In this document: in pieces, positions 15,710 through 25,525 of the stretch | Position numbering within the stretch: position 1 is the stretch's first letter | Layout: the number at the start of each line of letters is the position of its first letter | From: Butyrivibrio sp. | GTDB taxonomy: Bacteria; Bacillota; Clostridia; Lachnospirales; Lachnospiraceae | Length of the DNA: 56,663 bases | Direction: 5' to 3' | Assembly: GCF_015056685.1 (NCBI RefSeq) | Contig: NZ_SVFW01000024.1 | Span: forward strand, 1 to 56,663 | Made by a program: the position numbers and the translations under genes | Notes under the pieces: generated by a model | Database searches by the model: none | Seen by the model: the letters and a program-made list of their open reading frames with translations, nothing else | What the model was told of the DNA's origin: nothing

Positions 15710-18676
15710 TCAAAGAGCTTCAATAAATGCTTTTGCCATTCTAAGTAATGTACCTGTATTTGTAATTTTTCTTTCGCCGTCCATGGCCTTTGCATCAATC
15801 GTGCTGCTAATTTGAGGCACCTTCACTCCATAAAGGATTCCTATCTGATTTTGGTCTACACCCAGATCCTTTATCTTTTCTGAAAGTTTCCTGCACAGCT
15901 TCTCTTTTACACCTACAAGATATTCAGACTCTTCGCGGCTTTCCGACATGGAAGTGGTGATCATTCCTTTTATTGATCCACCTTCTTCGTAGAGACTGGC
16001 TGTTAAAAGCCCATACTCATAGGTCTGAATACTTGCGTCCATCCTTGTTTTTAAAGTGTCATCGCTTTTTAGGGTGACATGCATCGAAACGCTGGTTCCT
16101 TCTATTTCCACAGGAACATCGAAATCAGCATTACCCGATGCTTTTTTCATAACTGAAATCTGTTTCTGCATGAGCGTGATAGCTTTCACATCGATGTAGC
16201 TATCTTCTGTGCTCATCAAAGCCTCTGTCAGTTTTTCTGAAATCTGATCCAGCTTTTGTCTGTAAGAATCTTCATAATTATCTTCATCAAGAAGTGTCAA
16301 AAGATCTTCTTCGTCCTTCTTGATAGAGCCATCAATTTCCGAGGCTTTATCCCAAAGCTTTCCTCTTTTTCGCTCTCTCTTGTTTTCGATCATGGCTTCC
16401 AGGTTGTTGAAGTTTAACTCAACCTGCTCAGTTTCCATTTCATCTATAGCTGCCCCGGCTTCTTTGGATTCGCCGACCTCTCTGATATGCCTTAGATTTT
16501 CTTTTGTATACGCCTTCTCAAGTTCCTCATCGATGTCGCTTTCACTTAGCTTTTGGGAGAGCTGTGTTAAAAGAGTATTCTTTTTAGGATCTGCTGCCTT
16601 AAGTTTTTCAGGTTCAAGATTCTCGTATACTATATCGGCATGAGCCTTATAAAACATAAATGCCGAATTGATCTGTTTATCAATTCTTTCTCCTTGAGCG
16701 CTATTTATGCTCTCAAGGCCACCAAACGCATCGTCTACTGTATAATCAATTCCGCGATCTGCCTTCTTCTGAGTTCTTGTGGCATCAAGAAGATTTCCTA
16801 AGGTCATCTCTTTTCCTGTCTTTAAAAGATCACCTATTGCCTTGTGATCATTTGCCTTCAGGGTATGAAAGAGTCTGTAGATTCCTATAAAAGTTTTTCT
16901 TTCTTCTTTAGTTATTCCGTTGTTCTTTTCAAGCTTATATAAAAACTTTGAGTATTTCTCGTCGGATTTTTTACCGGAGTCATTCTTGTTATTTCCGAAC
17001 TGGTTCTGATCAAGGTCTTTTGACAGCTCTTCTATGGTCATTCCGAGCGGATTTTTCCCGTTACGGATAAGATCCAGCACAGCTCCGGGCTTAAGTCTGT
17101 CCATAGTCTCTTTAAGTCTGAGATCATAAGCTCTTACTTTTTCAAAATTCTCTTCATTTATTTCAAGGGAATTGTAGCCAAGAATCCTTATTGCCCTTCT
17201 GTTTTCATCAGTGATCTCTTGTCCCAGATCCGCAAGTCTCTCATCAACATTTCTAAAGGCTTTTTTGATGCTGTCTCCAAGATCTGCTCTCGGAGCAGTT
17301 TCCATCTTTTCATAGCCTTCTCTTGCTGCCCTGAATTTCTGAGTAAGGTCAAAAGAGACACTGCTGATTTCCGAGAGAGTTGCTGTCTCAATATGATCAA
17401 GCATGGCCCCTGTCACATCTACAGGCCCCTGTTTTATAATATCTACTCTGGTCATAGTCATACTGAAAATGTATGCTTTATTTTCAGCATTGACCTGAGT
17501 TTTTTCGTCTATTATTCTTCCTGCCAACTCACCTGACAGGCTCTTTAGCTCTTCCTTTATAAGCTCTACAAATTTCTCCATCGGCTTTAAGTCGATTTCA
17601 AAATTCTTATCAGCCATTTTAGAGTTTGCCTCAGCACTCATCTTTATCCTGCTTTCTTCAAGCTGTAATCTCTGGGTCAGAAGCTTTTTTGATGAGCTTT
17701 CAGGATCATGAAGATTTGCTTCTTTGGCAGCTTTCCCATCAGCAAGAGCTGCTGCTATAGCCTTTGCTCCAAGCTCTGTTGTCACAGGAAACTCTATTTC
17801 TTTTATATCAATTACTGCTTCAAGATTCTCTTTAGTAAGAGGTATTCCCTGCTCAATAGTCCACTTTGCCTGCTCGATGTTAGTTTCATCACTCTCATCA
17901 AGGCCGCTTTCCTTAACTATCTTCTCTATCTGGGGGCGAACCTGCTCAAGATCAAGGTTATCAGCTTTTTTTGCGTAATACCCGTAGGAATCCTGGGCAT
18001 AAAAGCCTCGACCATTTGCATTTTGTCCATTGGTACTATGCTGGGCCAAATAGATATTGTTGATGGTAGGCTCTTTCCCATTAAGAACAAGGTATTTGAC
18101 CGCAGAGTCATCTATTTTTTCAATATCAGATATCTGCTCAAATGCCTGCTTTGCCTCACTAACATTTTTAGTTGTAACTGGAATATCGTTTTCTGAAAAG
18201 CTCTTTAAAAGAGCTGATGCAAAAGACCTGTTTCCAGTGATCTTTTCAAGCTTATCAAGGCTAAGATCATCGTTGTAACCTGTGATAACTGTCCCTGCTT
18301 CTAAGAGGACACTTTTTATCTTATCCATTATGGTTACAGTCTCTGCGCTATTTAGATTTCCAAAATCAAATCCACCTTCAAGGACAGCTGCGTAGTCCTC
18401 ATCAGACATGGTATTTGATAAAAGAGCCATGTAATTATGCTTATTTTGAACATCCGTGTTCTGTGCCAGATTCTTTACATCATCAAGGCTTTTTGTGCTC
18501 TGCGCATATGCATCGCTGCTAAAAAAGCTTGAATCCAGATCAACCATAAAAGAGTTTGCCTTTGTCTGCTCTATTCTGTTTGATCCTGTATAAATCCTAT
18601 TATCTGCTTCCGTGCTTTTGATAATCTGTTCATTAGCTGACCTCTTGTCGCTAATAGTCTGAAAAGTTAAACTCAT
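15710..18676 (-). CDS. Very large flagellar-locus protein (DUF6240-like) with FliK-like C-terminus
   Basis: 988 aa, no signal peptide, no TM helix, mostly charged helix. I recall a family named DUF6240 beside flagellin genes in Lachnospiraceae, but cannot verify the number. Repeated blocks of the type 'V.IMDKIK.VLLEAG..I.GYND...LDKLEKITG' and 'T.ENLEAVIDIKE' suggest internal helical repeats. Residues about 854-953 contain two beta-hairpins and a helix (VSMHVTLKSDD; YGLLTASLYEEGGSIKGMIT; YLVGVKEKLCRKLSEKIKDLG) laid out like the FliK hook-length-control C-terminal domain. It is followed by flagellin after 33 bases, so they are likely co-transcribed. ATG 18676 has AAAGG 5 bases upstream. A hook-length or export-switch role is inference. 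Confidence 0.75.
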   Translation of the reverse strand: MSLTFQTISDKRSANEQIIKSTEADNRIYTGSNRIEQTKANSFMVDLDSSFFSSDAYAQSTKSLDDVKNLAQNTDVQNKHNYMALLSNTMSDEDYAAVLEGGFDFGNLNSAETVTIMDKIKSVLLEAGTVITGYNDDLSLDKLEKITGNRSFASALLKSFSENDIPVTTKNVSEAKQAFEQISDIEKIDDSAVKYLVLNGKEPTINNIYLAQHSTNGQNANGRGFYAQDSYGYYAKKADNLDLEQVRPQIEKIVKESGLDESDETNIEQAKWTIEQGIPLTKENLEAVIDIKEIEFPVTTELGAKAIAAALADGKAAKEANLHDPESSSKKLLTQRLQLEESRIKMSAEANSKMADKNFEIDLKPMEKFVELIKEELKSLSGELAGRIIDEKTQVNAENKAYIFSMTMTRVDIIKQGPVDVTGAMLDHIETATLSEISSVSFDLTQKFRAAREGYEKMETAPRADLGDSIKKAFRNVDERLADLGQEITDENRRAIRILGYNSLEINEENFEKVRAYDLRLKETMDRLKPGAVLDLIRNGKNPLGMTIEELSKDLDQNQFGNNKNDSGKKSDEKYSKFLYKLEKNNGITKEERKTFIGIYRLFHTLKANDHKAIGDLLKTGKEMTLGNLLDATRTQKKADRGIDYTVDDAFGGLESINSAQGERIDKQINSAFMFYKAHADIVYENLEPEKLKAADPKKNTLLTQLSQKLSESDIDEELEKAYTKENLRHIREVGESKEAGAAIDEMETEQVELNFNNLEAMIENKRERKRGKLWDKASEIDGSIKKDEEDLLTLLDEDNYEDSYRQKLDQISEKLTEALMSTEDSYIDVKAITLMQKQISVMKKASGNADFDVPVEIEGTSVSMHVTLKSDDTLKTRMDASIQTYEYGLLTASLYEEGGSIKGMITTSMSESREESEYLVGVKEKLCRKLSEKIKDLGVDQNQIGILYGVKVPQISSTIDAKAMDGERKITNTGTLLRMAKAFIEAL

Positions 18677-18707
18677 ATATGCCTTTCTACGGAAACTTGT
18701 TTGTACG

Positions 18708-18738
18708 AAAAAAGGTGATGGATATCATCCATCACCTT
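18708..18738 (-). terminator. Rho-independent terminator after glgB
   Basis: Reading the minus strand, an 11-bp stem (18738..18728 with 18722..18712) with a 5-base loop runs into a T-tract. This separates the glgB unit from the flagellar genes, whose own promoter I could not identify in the remaining ~30 bases. Confidence 0.88.
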
Positions 18739-18764
18739 CTATTTCGGCTCTTAGGAAAAAAATC

Positions 18765-20690
18765 TTAAGATTTCTTTTGGGTTTTCTTAGTCTGGAAAAC
18801 AAAGACCTCTGCTCCATAGGGCGGCAGATCAAAGGTTATACTGTAGTCCTTGTAATCGCAAAGTCCTTCAACCGCTTCTATCTTCTTTGGAATGTTACTA
18901 CCAAATCCGCCAAATTTCTTTTCCGCGCTGTCTAATATATGAGTGTAAGTGCCAGCAAATGGAACTCCAACCATGAAGCCCTTTCTCTCAACAGGCGTCA
19001 TGTTAAGAACAAACAGAACATTGTCCTTACCATTTATAGCTCTTCTATAGAAGCTGTAAGTACTGCGCTCCTTATCATCGGCATTTATCCACTCAAATCC
19101 GCCCCAGTCATCATCAACTTCATATAATGCAGGGTATTTTCTGTACATTTTAAGGAGCTCGCCCACATAGTCCTTCATTCCTCTGTTGAGATCATTTTCA
19201 AGGAGGAACCAGTCAAGCTCTCTCTTTTCGCTCCATTCTCTCTCCTGTCCAAATTCCTGTCCCATGAACAAGAGCTTTTTACCTGAATGTCCAAACATGA
19301 ATGTGTATCCGGCACGAAGATTGGCGTACTTATCAACCTGATAGCCTGGCATCTTCTCAACCATAGAGCACTTCAAATGAACAACCTCATCGTGAGATAG
19401 AGGTAAAATATATTTCTCAGAGCTGTTGTAGCTCATGGCGAAGGTCATCATATAATGTGCGCCCTTCCTGAAATATGGGTCAAGCTTCATATATTCGCAG
19501 AAATCATGCATCCATCCCATGTTCCATTTAAAGGCAAAGCCCAGTCCGTCCTCTTCAGGCGCAGCTGTAACCTTAGGCCAAGCCGTAGATTCTTCTGCTA
19601 TTGTAAGAACCTGTGGATAAGTTCCTCTTACTACGCTGTTAAAGTGTTTAAAGAACTCAATCGCCTCAAGGTTCTTGTTGTCGCCATATTTGTTTGGAAC
19701 CCACTGACCATCTTTCTTACCATAGTCAAGGTAAAGCATGGAAGCAACCGCATCCACTCTAAGACCATCTACGTGGAATTTCCTTATCCAAAAAAGAGCA
19801 TTTGCGATAAGGAAGTTTTTAACTTCCGGCTTTTCAAGATTGAATATCTTTGTACCCCAGTCAGGATGCTCTCCCTTCCTTGGGTCCGGATGCTCATAGA
19901 TACACTGGCCATCAAAGCAGGCAAGACCAAACTCATCTGTTGCAAAATGCGCTGGTACCCAGTCAAGGATTACACCAATGTTATTCTTATGAAGCTTATT
20001 CACGAGATACATGAAGTCTTTAGGCTCACCATACCTGGATGTCGGTGCATAATAACCTGTAACCTGATATCCCCATGAGCCATCAAAAGGATGTTCTGCA
20101 ATTCCTATAAGCTCAATGTGGGTGTATTGCATCTCTTTTAAATACTCGACAATTCTGTCAGCAAACTGTCTGTATGTATAAAATCCATCTTCTGTGCCAT
20201 CGGGATGTTTCATCCAAGATCCTATGTGGCACTCATAAATTGATAAAGGTTGACGATTTATGTCTTTTCCCTTATTGTTGTCAAACCACTTTGAATCAGT
20301 CCACTTAAATCCGGAAAGATCTGTAGTCCTTGATGCATTGCCCGGACGAAGCTCTGCAAAGTTGGCATAAGGATCTGCCTTGTAAAGCTTTCTTCCATCC
20401 TGAGTTGTAATAAGGTATTTGTACAGTTCTCCTATTCCTACCCCCGGAATAAATCCTGTCCAGATGTTTCCTGTCTTTGTCCTCTCAAGACGGTTTGCAT
20501 TTTCATCCCAGTTGTTAAAAGAGCCAACTACATGAACATCTGCAGCATTGGGCGCCCATACGGCAAAGAAGTATCCCTTTTTCCCATTTTCCGTTGAAGG
20601 ATGCGCTCCAAGCTTTTCATATATTTCGTAATGCGTTCCCTGACCAAACAAATACTCGTCTGCTTCGGAAATAAATACTTTTTCTGCCAT
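18765..20690 (-). CDS. glgB: 1,4-alpha-glucan (glycogen) branching enzyme, GH13
   Basis: 641 aa from ATG 20690, which has GAGGGG 6-7 bases upstream (the TTG at 20705 is rejected). An N-terminal CBM48 domain (AVWAPNAADVHVVGSFNNWD, residues ~44-62) precedes the GH13 barrel. Catalytic residues are the nucleophile Asp in DGLRVDA (Asp313), the acid/base Glu in TIAEEST (366/367) and the transition-state Asp in LPLSHDEVVH. A C-terminal beta domain ends the protein. It introduces alpha-1,6 branches in glycogen. No other glg gene is present in the window. It lies 28 bases after the TPR/pseudo-AAA gene and ends in a strong terminator. Confidence 0.97.
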   Translation of the reverse strand: MAEKVFISEADEYLFGQGTHYEIYEKLGAHPSTENGKKGYFFAVWAPNAADVHVVGSFNNWDENANRLERTKTGNIWTGFIPGVGIGELYKYLITTQDGRKLYKADPYANFAELRPGNASRTTDLSGFKWTDSKWFDNNKGKDINRQPLSIYECHIGSWMKHPDGTEDGFYTYRQFADRIVEYLKEMQYTHIELIGIAEHPFDGSWGYQVTGYYAPTSRYGEPKDFMYLVNKLHKNNIGVILDWVPAHFATDEFGLACFDGQCIYEHPDPRKGEHPDWGTKIFNLEKPEVKNFLIANALFWIRKFHVDGLRVDAVASMLYLDYGKKDGQWVPNKYGDNKNLEAIEFFKHFNSVVRGTYPQVLTIAEESTAWPKVTAAPEEDGLGFAFKWNMGWMHDFCEYMKLDPYFRKGAHYMMTFAMSYNSSEKYILPLSHDEVVHLKCSMVEKMPGYQVDKYANLRAGYTFMFGHSGKKLLFMGQEFGQEREWSEKRELDWFLLENDLNRGMKDYVGELLKMYRKYPALYEVDDDWGGFEWINADDKERSTYSFYRRAINGKDNVLFVLNMTPVERKGFMVGVPFAGTYTHILDSAEKKFGGFGSNIPKKIEAVEGLCDYKDYSITFDLPPYGAEVFVFQTKKTQKKS

Positions 20691-20718
20691 AAACAGCCCC
20701 CTCAAATTTTTAAAGTAT

Positions 20719-23643
20719 TTAATGCATAAAGTCTTTTTCTCTTAAAATAACCATGTCGTTTTCGTCATAGCGCTTGTTGACGATAACATCTACAAAATGA
20801 GATATTGATCTCTTCTCTGCGTAGTAAATTGCGTCATCAATGATGTCTTTTACCTCAGAAACAGTTACCTCATGGTCAAGTGTCTGTCTCTCTGAAATTC
20901 TGGTGTGAAGAGCCAGAATTCCGAGGTTATCAATAGAATACTCTTTTTCAAGAGCATACTGTTTTGCGTACGCTACAAGTGAATCATCGTCGAGAGCTTC
21001 TATGTCAACTCTTACGTTAAAGCTCTGTTTGAGAGATGGATTCTTATCAAGGAATCTGTTCATATCCTCCTTGGTATCTTCCATTACGATGATAAGGCCC
21101 TTATTCTCTTCCTGAAGCACTTTTAGAAGTTCGTTTACTGTTTCAGGCTCAAGGTCCGCTGCTCTTTGTATGATAAGTGCTCCGTTTGCAAGTTTATCAA
21201 AGATGCTTCCAACACTCTTTTTATTGAGAGTGTTTGCTGTTATCTTGGCAACCTTACCACTGAAGTTGGAATCAGATGCCTGCACTGCCTTTATAAGACC
21301 CTTGGCAAGGTTAACTGTTCCTGCGCCTTCTTCACCGGTCACGATAGCATTTCCGCTAAATGCATCCATGCTCATGTTATCGATAGCATTGATAATCTGG
21401 CGTCTTGACTTTTTGTGGTGGATATATGGTCCAAAGAGCTGCTTCTCTTCAGGAGTCATTGTCCTTACGCGCTCTTCGATCTCTCTGTTTCCAATATGTC
21501 TCTTAGCTGCGCCGTTCTCAGCTTTTTTATTATTTTTATCTTTTTTCTTATCTGCCTTTTTATTCTTTTGAGGCTCTTTTGGCTCTTCAGACTCCTTGGA
21601 CTTTTCAGGTGATTTTTCTTCTTCCTCATCATCCTGATCTTCTTCGTCTTCTTCAGAATCTTCTTTTTCTTCTGTAGCTTTCTCTTCTACAAGAGCTTCA
21701 TCCTCTTCTTCATCTTCCTCTTCTGAAGATTTATTTGAGGTTTCTTTTTCCTCTTCCTTAGGCTCTTCTACGTCCTTGGCTTCTCCGTCATCAAGCTCCT
21801 TGGAGTCTTCTTTTTCAGGCTCCTTAGCATTTTTCTCTTCAGGCTTTTGGTCTTCTTTTGCCTCTAAAAGATCCTCTTCTACGATCTTCTCAAGCTCTGC
21901 TGTCTCATCAAGGAATACCTCTTCCTTGCTATCTGAAGCCTCATCGAGTTCCTCGGATTTAATAACATCGTCAACTGCATTGTCGATTATATCTTCTTTA
22001 TTCTTGGACCAGTCGCCTCTTCCTGACGCTTTTTCATGACGTTCTCTCTTCAAAGCATCAGCAATTGCCTTCTCCATCTTTTCCTGAAGGCCGACTTTTG
22101 TCTTTTCATCGAAGTCAGCAAAAAGATCTCCTGTCTCCTCAGCTACAAGTTTTTTAACTCTCTCAAGCTGCTTCTCCTGCTGGCTCTTTTTATAGCTCTC
22201 CCAGTTGAGCATGTATTCGTCGATACTGATCTGACCTGTTATCTGCTTTTCAACTTCAGGCTCAGGCTCAACAGCCATCGATATCTGACCGTCGTATTCC
22301 TGTGAAAGGAAATTGTCGAAATGGCTTGGTGCCTGGTATGCAGCGTTAGGATGGATAACCGCTCCCGGAACTTCATCCTCAAGTGGCTTCTCATCATATA
22401 CAGGAGTATGGCTTACTTTTTCCTCACCCAAAATTGGGCCGTTTCCACCATACTTAATCTCAATATTCATGGAAGGCTCTTCCGGAATAGCACTGTCTTC
22501 CTGCTCCTCAAGATCTTTTTCTGCTGTTGCCTGTGCAAAGATCTCCTGCATTCCCATATCAGATTCTTTTTCTACTTCAAAAATCTCTGATGTTATAGGC
22601 TGAACAGGGCTGACAGGGCTGGTTTCCTGATCTGTTACAGGAGTATAATTCAGCTCCTGATCAGGATCGCTGTCGTTCATGACTGCCTTTAGATTCTCGG
22701 CAAGTGCCTCCTGAAGGTTCATAGTGTTATACGCACTTACATCAACAGATGGCTCTTTTATTTCGCTGATATGTGGATAAACAATCCTGTCCATTTCTCT
22801 GGTAGGACTGTCTGAAGAAATATCTGATGTATAGGTTTCCTCTGCAGGCTGACTCTGTTCTGCAAAAGAATCCTCGTGTGCAGAAGCATTATATGCCGCA
22901 ATATCTGCATCTGTTACAGGTGGCATTTCTTTGGTTGGCTGTTTGATCTCAACAGTGCGTGGATCATCATTGCCGACCTGATCAAGAGCCTTGTCTATAA
23001 CAACGCTCTTATCAACGTATCCGCCGTGAGCCTGTTTATATCTGACATATCTGTCCTGCTGTTCCTTGGAAAGAGGCTCATGAAGCGCCTTAAGTTCAAG
23101 GGCCTTCATAACATAATTGCCATCACCAAGCCACAAAAACATCTCATCACAGGTCTCGATACACTCTGTTGTGAGACCTACGCGATGATACAAGTATGCC
23201 AGCTCATATACCCATTTTTCCTTGTAGTCGTGTTTTTTGTACTCTTCAAGAACAGCTATTCTCTCTTCAAGGCTTACATCCTGTGCCTCATAGAGCTTGT
23301 ACTGAAGGATATACCTTCCTGTATCCCTTGGAGCTATTCTTACGAATTCTTTGTAATACTCAACTGCCTGAACAAACTCACCCATTTTAATAGCAAGTTC
23401 GCACAAAGAATAAACTATAGCCCTACCTGTAGGGTGTCTATCGTAAGCCATAAGGAGAACATCTCTGCTCTCTTCATAGCGCCTGTTTATCTTATACAGA
23501 TCGCTTATCATGCAAAGCATCTGCACGCTTCTGACCTTTTTCCAGTCAATTGTGTCCGCGATCCTAACTGCTTCGGCAAATCTGCCTTCCCCCACCAGAG
23601 CTTTTATTTCGTCAGCTCTGATCTTGTACTCAACTTTATCCAA
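20719..23643 (-). CDS. TPR protein with long acidic linker and degenerate AAA+ C-terminal domain
   Basis: About 974 aa. Residues 1-215 form TPR-like helical pairs (AEAVRIADTIDWKKVRS..., YEESRDVLLMAYDRHPTG..., FVQAVEYYKEFVRIAPRD). Residues ~230-700 are low-complexity and very acidic, with Glu/Asp/Lys runs (EEEDEEEDE, EEDQDDEEEEK), then a Lys-rich segment. Residues ~760-975 resemble a CbxX/AAA+ domain, but the P-loop is GEEGAGTVNLAK instead of GxxGxGKT and the Walker B region is GALIIQRA without Asp-Glu. It is therefore probably not an ATPase. TTG 23643 has AAAGAGGTG correctly spaced, and is preferred to GTG 23652. Lies between ksgA and glgB. Function unknown; a scaffold is the simplest reading. 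Confidence 0.8.
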   Translation of the reverse strand: MDKVEYKIRADEIKALVGEGRFAEAVRIADTIDWKKVRSVQMLCMISDLYKINRRYEESRDVLLMAYDRHPTGRAIVYSLCELAIKMGEFVQAVEYYKEFVRIAPRDTGRYILQYKLYEAQDVSLEERIAVLEEYKKHDYKEKWVYELAYLYHRVGLTTECIETCDEMFLWLGDGNYVMKALELKALHEPLSKEQQDRYVRYKQAHGGYVDKSVVIDKALDQVGNDDPRTVEIKQPTKEMPPVTDADIAAYNASAHEDSFAEQSQPAEETYTSDISSDSPTREMDRIVYPHISEIKEPSVDVSAYNTMNLQEALAENLKAVMNDSDPDQELNYTPVTDQETSPVSPVQPITSEIFEVEKESDMGMQEIFAQATAEKDLEEQEDSAIPEEPSMNIEIKYGGNGPILGEEKVSHTPVYDEKPLEDEVPGAVIHPNAAYQAPSHFDNFLSQEYDGQISMAVEPEPEVEKQITGQISIDEYMLNWESYKKSQQEKQLERVKKLVAEETGDLFADFDEKTKVGLQEKMEKAIADALKRERHEKASGRGDWSKNKEDIIDNAVDDVIKSEELDEASDSKEEVFLDETAELEKIVEEDLLEAKEDQKPEEKNAKEPEKEDSKELDDGEAKDVEEPKEEEKETSNKSSEEEDEEEDEALVEEKATEEKEDSEEDEEDQDDEEEEKSPEKSKESEEPKEPQKNKKADKKKDKNNKKAENGAAKRHIGNREIEERVRTMTPEEKQLFGPYIHHKKSRRQIINAIDNMSMDAFSGNAIVTGEEGAGTVNLAKGLIKAVQASDSNFSGKVAKITANTLNKKSVGSIFDKLANGALIIQRAADLEPETVNELLKVLQEENKGLIIVMEDTKEDMNRFLDKNPSLKQSFNVRVDIEALDDDSLVAYAKQYALEKEYSIDNLGILALHTRISERQTLDHEVTVSEVKDIIDDAIYYAEKRSISHFVDVIVNKRYDENDMVILREKDFMH

Positions 23644-23683
23644 AATATCCACCTCTTTGGTGCCTAAAATACTATATATAGTG

Positions 23684-24562
23684 TTAGTTTATCATAGCAC
23701 CACTGCTTTGTAAAATGTCTGAAAGCTCCGCAAACTGTGATAATGCGAGAACTTCGCCCCTTGCTTTTTCGTCAATCCCCATTTTTACAAGAGCATCCTT
23801 AACCTGGTCTCTTGTGACTCTCAAAGAAGGGTTATTTGAAAGAGAATTAGACAGCGTCTTTCTTCGCTGATTGAAGGCTGTTCTAATGATCTCGAACATA
23901 TACTTTTCATCTTTTACCCGAACCGGTCTGTTCTCATGTCTTTTGAGATAGACAACTGCAGATCCGACTCCGGGCTGTGGAATAAAGCAACTCGGAGGAA
24001 CATCCATGATGTTCTGTGCCTTTGCATAATATGCAACCGCAAGTGAAAGAGATCCATAATCCTTGCTTCCCGGCCCCATTACCATCCTGTCTGCAACCTC
24101 TTTTTGAACCATTACTGTTACGCTCTCGATTGGAACGCCGCTTTCAAAAAGTTTCATTATGATCGGAGTTGTAATGTAATATGGAAGGTTGGCGACTACC
24201 TTGATAGGCTTGCCTCCATTGTACTCTTTGACAATAGCCTCTATATCAACCTTTAGTACATCCTCATTTATGACAGTGACATTATTATACTCTGAAAGAG
24301 TATCTGCCAAAACAGGTATCAGTGTCTTATCTATCTCAACAGCAACAACCCTTCCTGCTGCCTCTGCAAGATACTGAGTCAGAGTTCCGATTCCGGGTCC
24401 TATCTCCAGAACACAGTCGTCTCTTGTAACACCTGCTGCCTCAACTATTCCATCCAGGACATTTTCATTTATCAAAAAATTCTGACCAAACTTCTTTTTG
24501 GCACTCATATTGTATTTGGCCAATACCTCTTTGGTCTTTGTACTATTTCCTAAATATGCCAT
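23684..24562 (-). CDS. rsmA: 16S rRNA dimethyladenosine transferase (RsmA/KsgA)
   Basis: 292 aa. Family marks are KKKFGQNFLINENVLDGI, the SAM-binding motif VLEIGPGIGTLTQYLAEAAGRVVAVEID, and the catalytic motif VVANLPYYITTPIIMKL. The C-terminal RNA-binding part contains AFNQRRKTLSNSL. It dimethylates two adjacent adenines in helix 45 of 16S rRNA late in 30S assembly. Its ATG abuts the TatD stop directly (TAAATG), an arrangement common in Firmicutes, where tatD and rsmA are often neighbours. Confidence 0.97.
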   Translation of the reverse strand: MAYLGNSTKTKEVLAKYNMSAKKKFGQNFLINENVLDGIVEAAGVTRDDCVLEIGPGIGTLTQYLAEAAGRVVAVEIDKTLIPVLADTLSEYNNVTVINEDVLKVDIEAIVKEYNGGKPIKVVANLPYYITTPIIMKLFESGVPIESVTVMVQKEVADRMVMGPGSKDYGSLSLAVAYYAKAQNIMDVPPSCFIPQPGVGSAVVYLKRHENRPVRVKDEKYMFEIIRTAFNQRRKTLSNSLSNNPSLRVTRDQVKDALVKMGIDEKARGEVLALSQFAELSDILQSSGAMIN

Positions 24563-25339
24563 TTACACCTCCGCAACAATACCATACATGCGCTTGGCAT
24601 TCTCGGTTGTCTGTCTGATCACTTCTTCTTTTTCAATGCCCTTAATAGCTGCTATAGCATCTATAACATAAGGCAGATTCAAAGAGCTGTTCCTCTTTCC
24701 CCTGAAAGGTTCAGGTGAAAGATATGGACAATCAGTTTCAAGTAAAATCTTTTCCATAGGTGTCTGCTCAACAACCTCTTTTAATTTCTTGCCATTTTTA
24801 AATGTTATTACTCCGCCGACTCCTATATAAAAACCCATATCCACACAGATCTTAGCAACTTCTTTTGAATATGAAAAGCAGTGTACAACGCCGCCAATCT
24901 CCTCAGCGTGCTCACTCTTCATTATCTCAATAGTATCTGCAGCCGCGTCCCTTGAATGAATGATCACAGGAAGTCTTTCCTGCCTTGCAAGCTGCAACTG
25001 CCTTCTAAACCACTTTTTCTGAAGCTCAGGTGAAGGATCAGGCCAATGGTAATCAAGCCCTATCTCTCCTATAGCAACACACTTGGCATCTGTGCTCCAT
25101 TCTCTTAAAAGCTCAATATTATCCTCATTAAGCTCTTCGACTTCACTGGGATGAACTCCAACTGCTGCATATATAAAATCGTATTTATGAGCAAGCTCTA
25201 AAGCCCTTGCTGTAGAATCTATACTTGCTCCCACGTCAACCACATGATCAACACCCGCTGCCTTAACAGCTTCAATAAGCTCTTCTCTATCTATATCAAA
25301 TTGCTCATCATCGTAATGAGCATGTGTATCAAATATCAT
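24563..25339 (-). CDS. TatD family metal-dependent hydrolase
   Basis: 258 aa from ATG 25339, with GGAG 5 bases upstream; the frame continues upstream to 25426 without support. The metal-binding HxH is in MIFDTHAHYDD. Further motifs are GVHPSEV, AIGEIGLDYHW, LPVIIHSRDA, GGVVHCFSYS and LLETDCPYLSP, the complete TatD set. These proteins act as 3'-5' exonucleases or deoxyribonucleases. It precedes rsmA without a gap, and a U-rich, A-rich stretch with the tRNA-Lys promoter lies on the other strand upstream. Confidence 0.95.
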   Translation of the reverse strand: MIFDTHAHYDDEQFDIDREELIEAVKAAGVDHVVDVGASIDSTARALELAHKYDFIYAAVGVHPSEVEELNEDNIELLREWSTDAKCVAIGEIGLDYHWPDPSPELQKKWFRRQLQLARQERLPVIIHSRDAAADTIEIMKSEHAEEIGGVVHCFSYSKEVAKICVDMGFYIGVGGVITFKNGKKLKEVVEQTPMEKILLETDCPYLSPEPFRGKRNSSLNLPYVIDAIAAIKGIEKEEVIRQTTENAKRMYGIVAEV

Positions 25340-25462
25340 TATTTCTCCATAAAAAACTTCATCTTTTGGGTTACCATAAATACAATACCACAAAAAAAGC
25401 GGTCTGAAAACCGCATAAATACGCACTTTTTAAAAAAATTTAAAAAAACTTGAAAAAAGTAC

Positions 25463-25491
25463 TTGCATTAATGTCTATGACGTAGTAATAT
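25463..25491 (+). promoter_or_regulatory. Promoter of tRNA-Lys
   Basis: TTGCAT (25463-25468) and TAATAT (25486-25491) are 17 bases apart. An A-rich stretch with phased A-tracts (25428-25457) just upstream resembles an UP element. The predicted start is about 27 bases before the mature tRNA-Lys. Confidence 0.7.
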
Positions 25492-25525
25492 ATCACTTGT
25501 CGTTAAGAACGGCACACAAATAAAT

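Noticed and set aside
19455..20078. 207-aa plus-strand frame inside glgB
   Set aside because: Antisense to strongly conserved catalytic sequence; no initiation signals.
21590..21760. Repeated CTTCTTC-type tract considered as a CRISPR or microsatellite
   Set aside because: It is simply the Glu/Asp-rich coding linker; no regular repeat-spacer pattern occurs here or anywhere in the window.
22876..23667. 263-aa plus-strand frame opposite the TPR part of the pseudo-AAA gene
   Set aside because: Antisense shadow caused by codon bias; no ribosome site, and composition rich in Phe, Ile, Cys and Leu without domain features.
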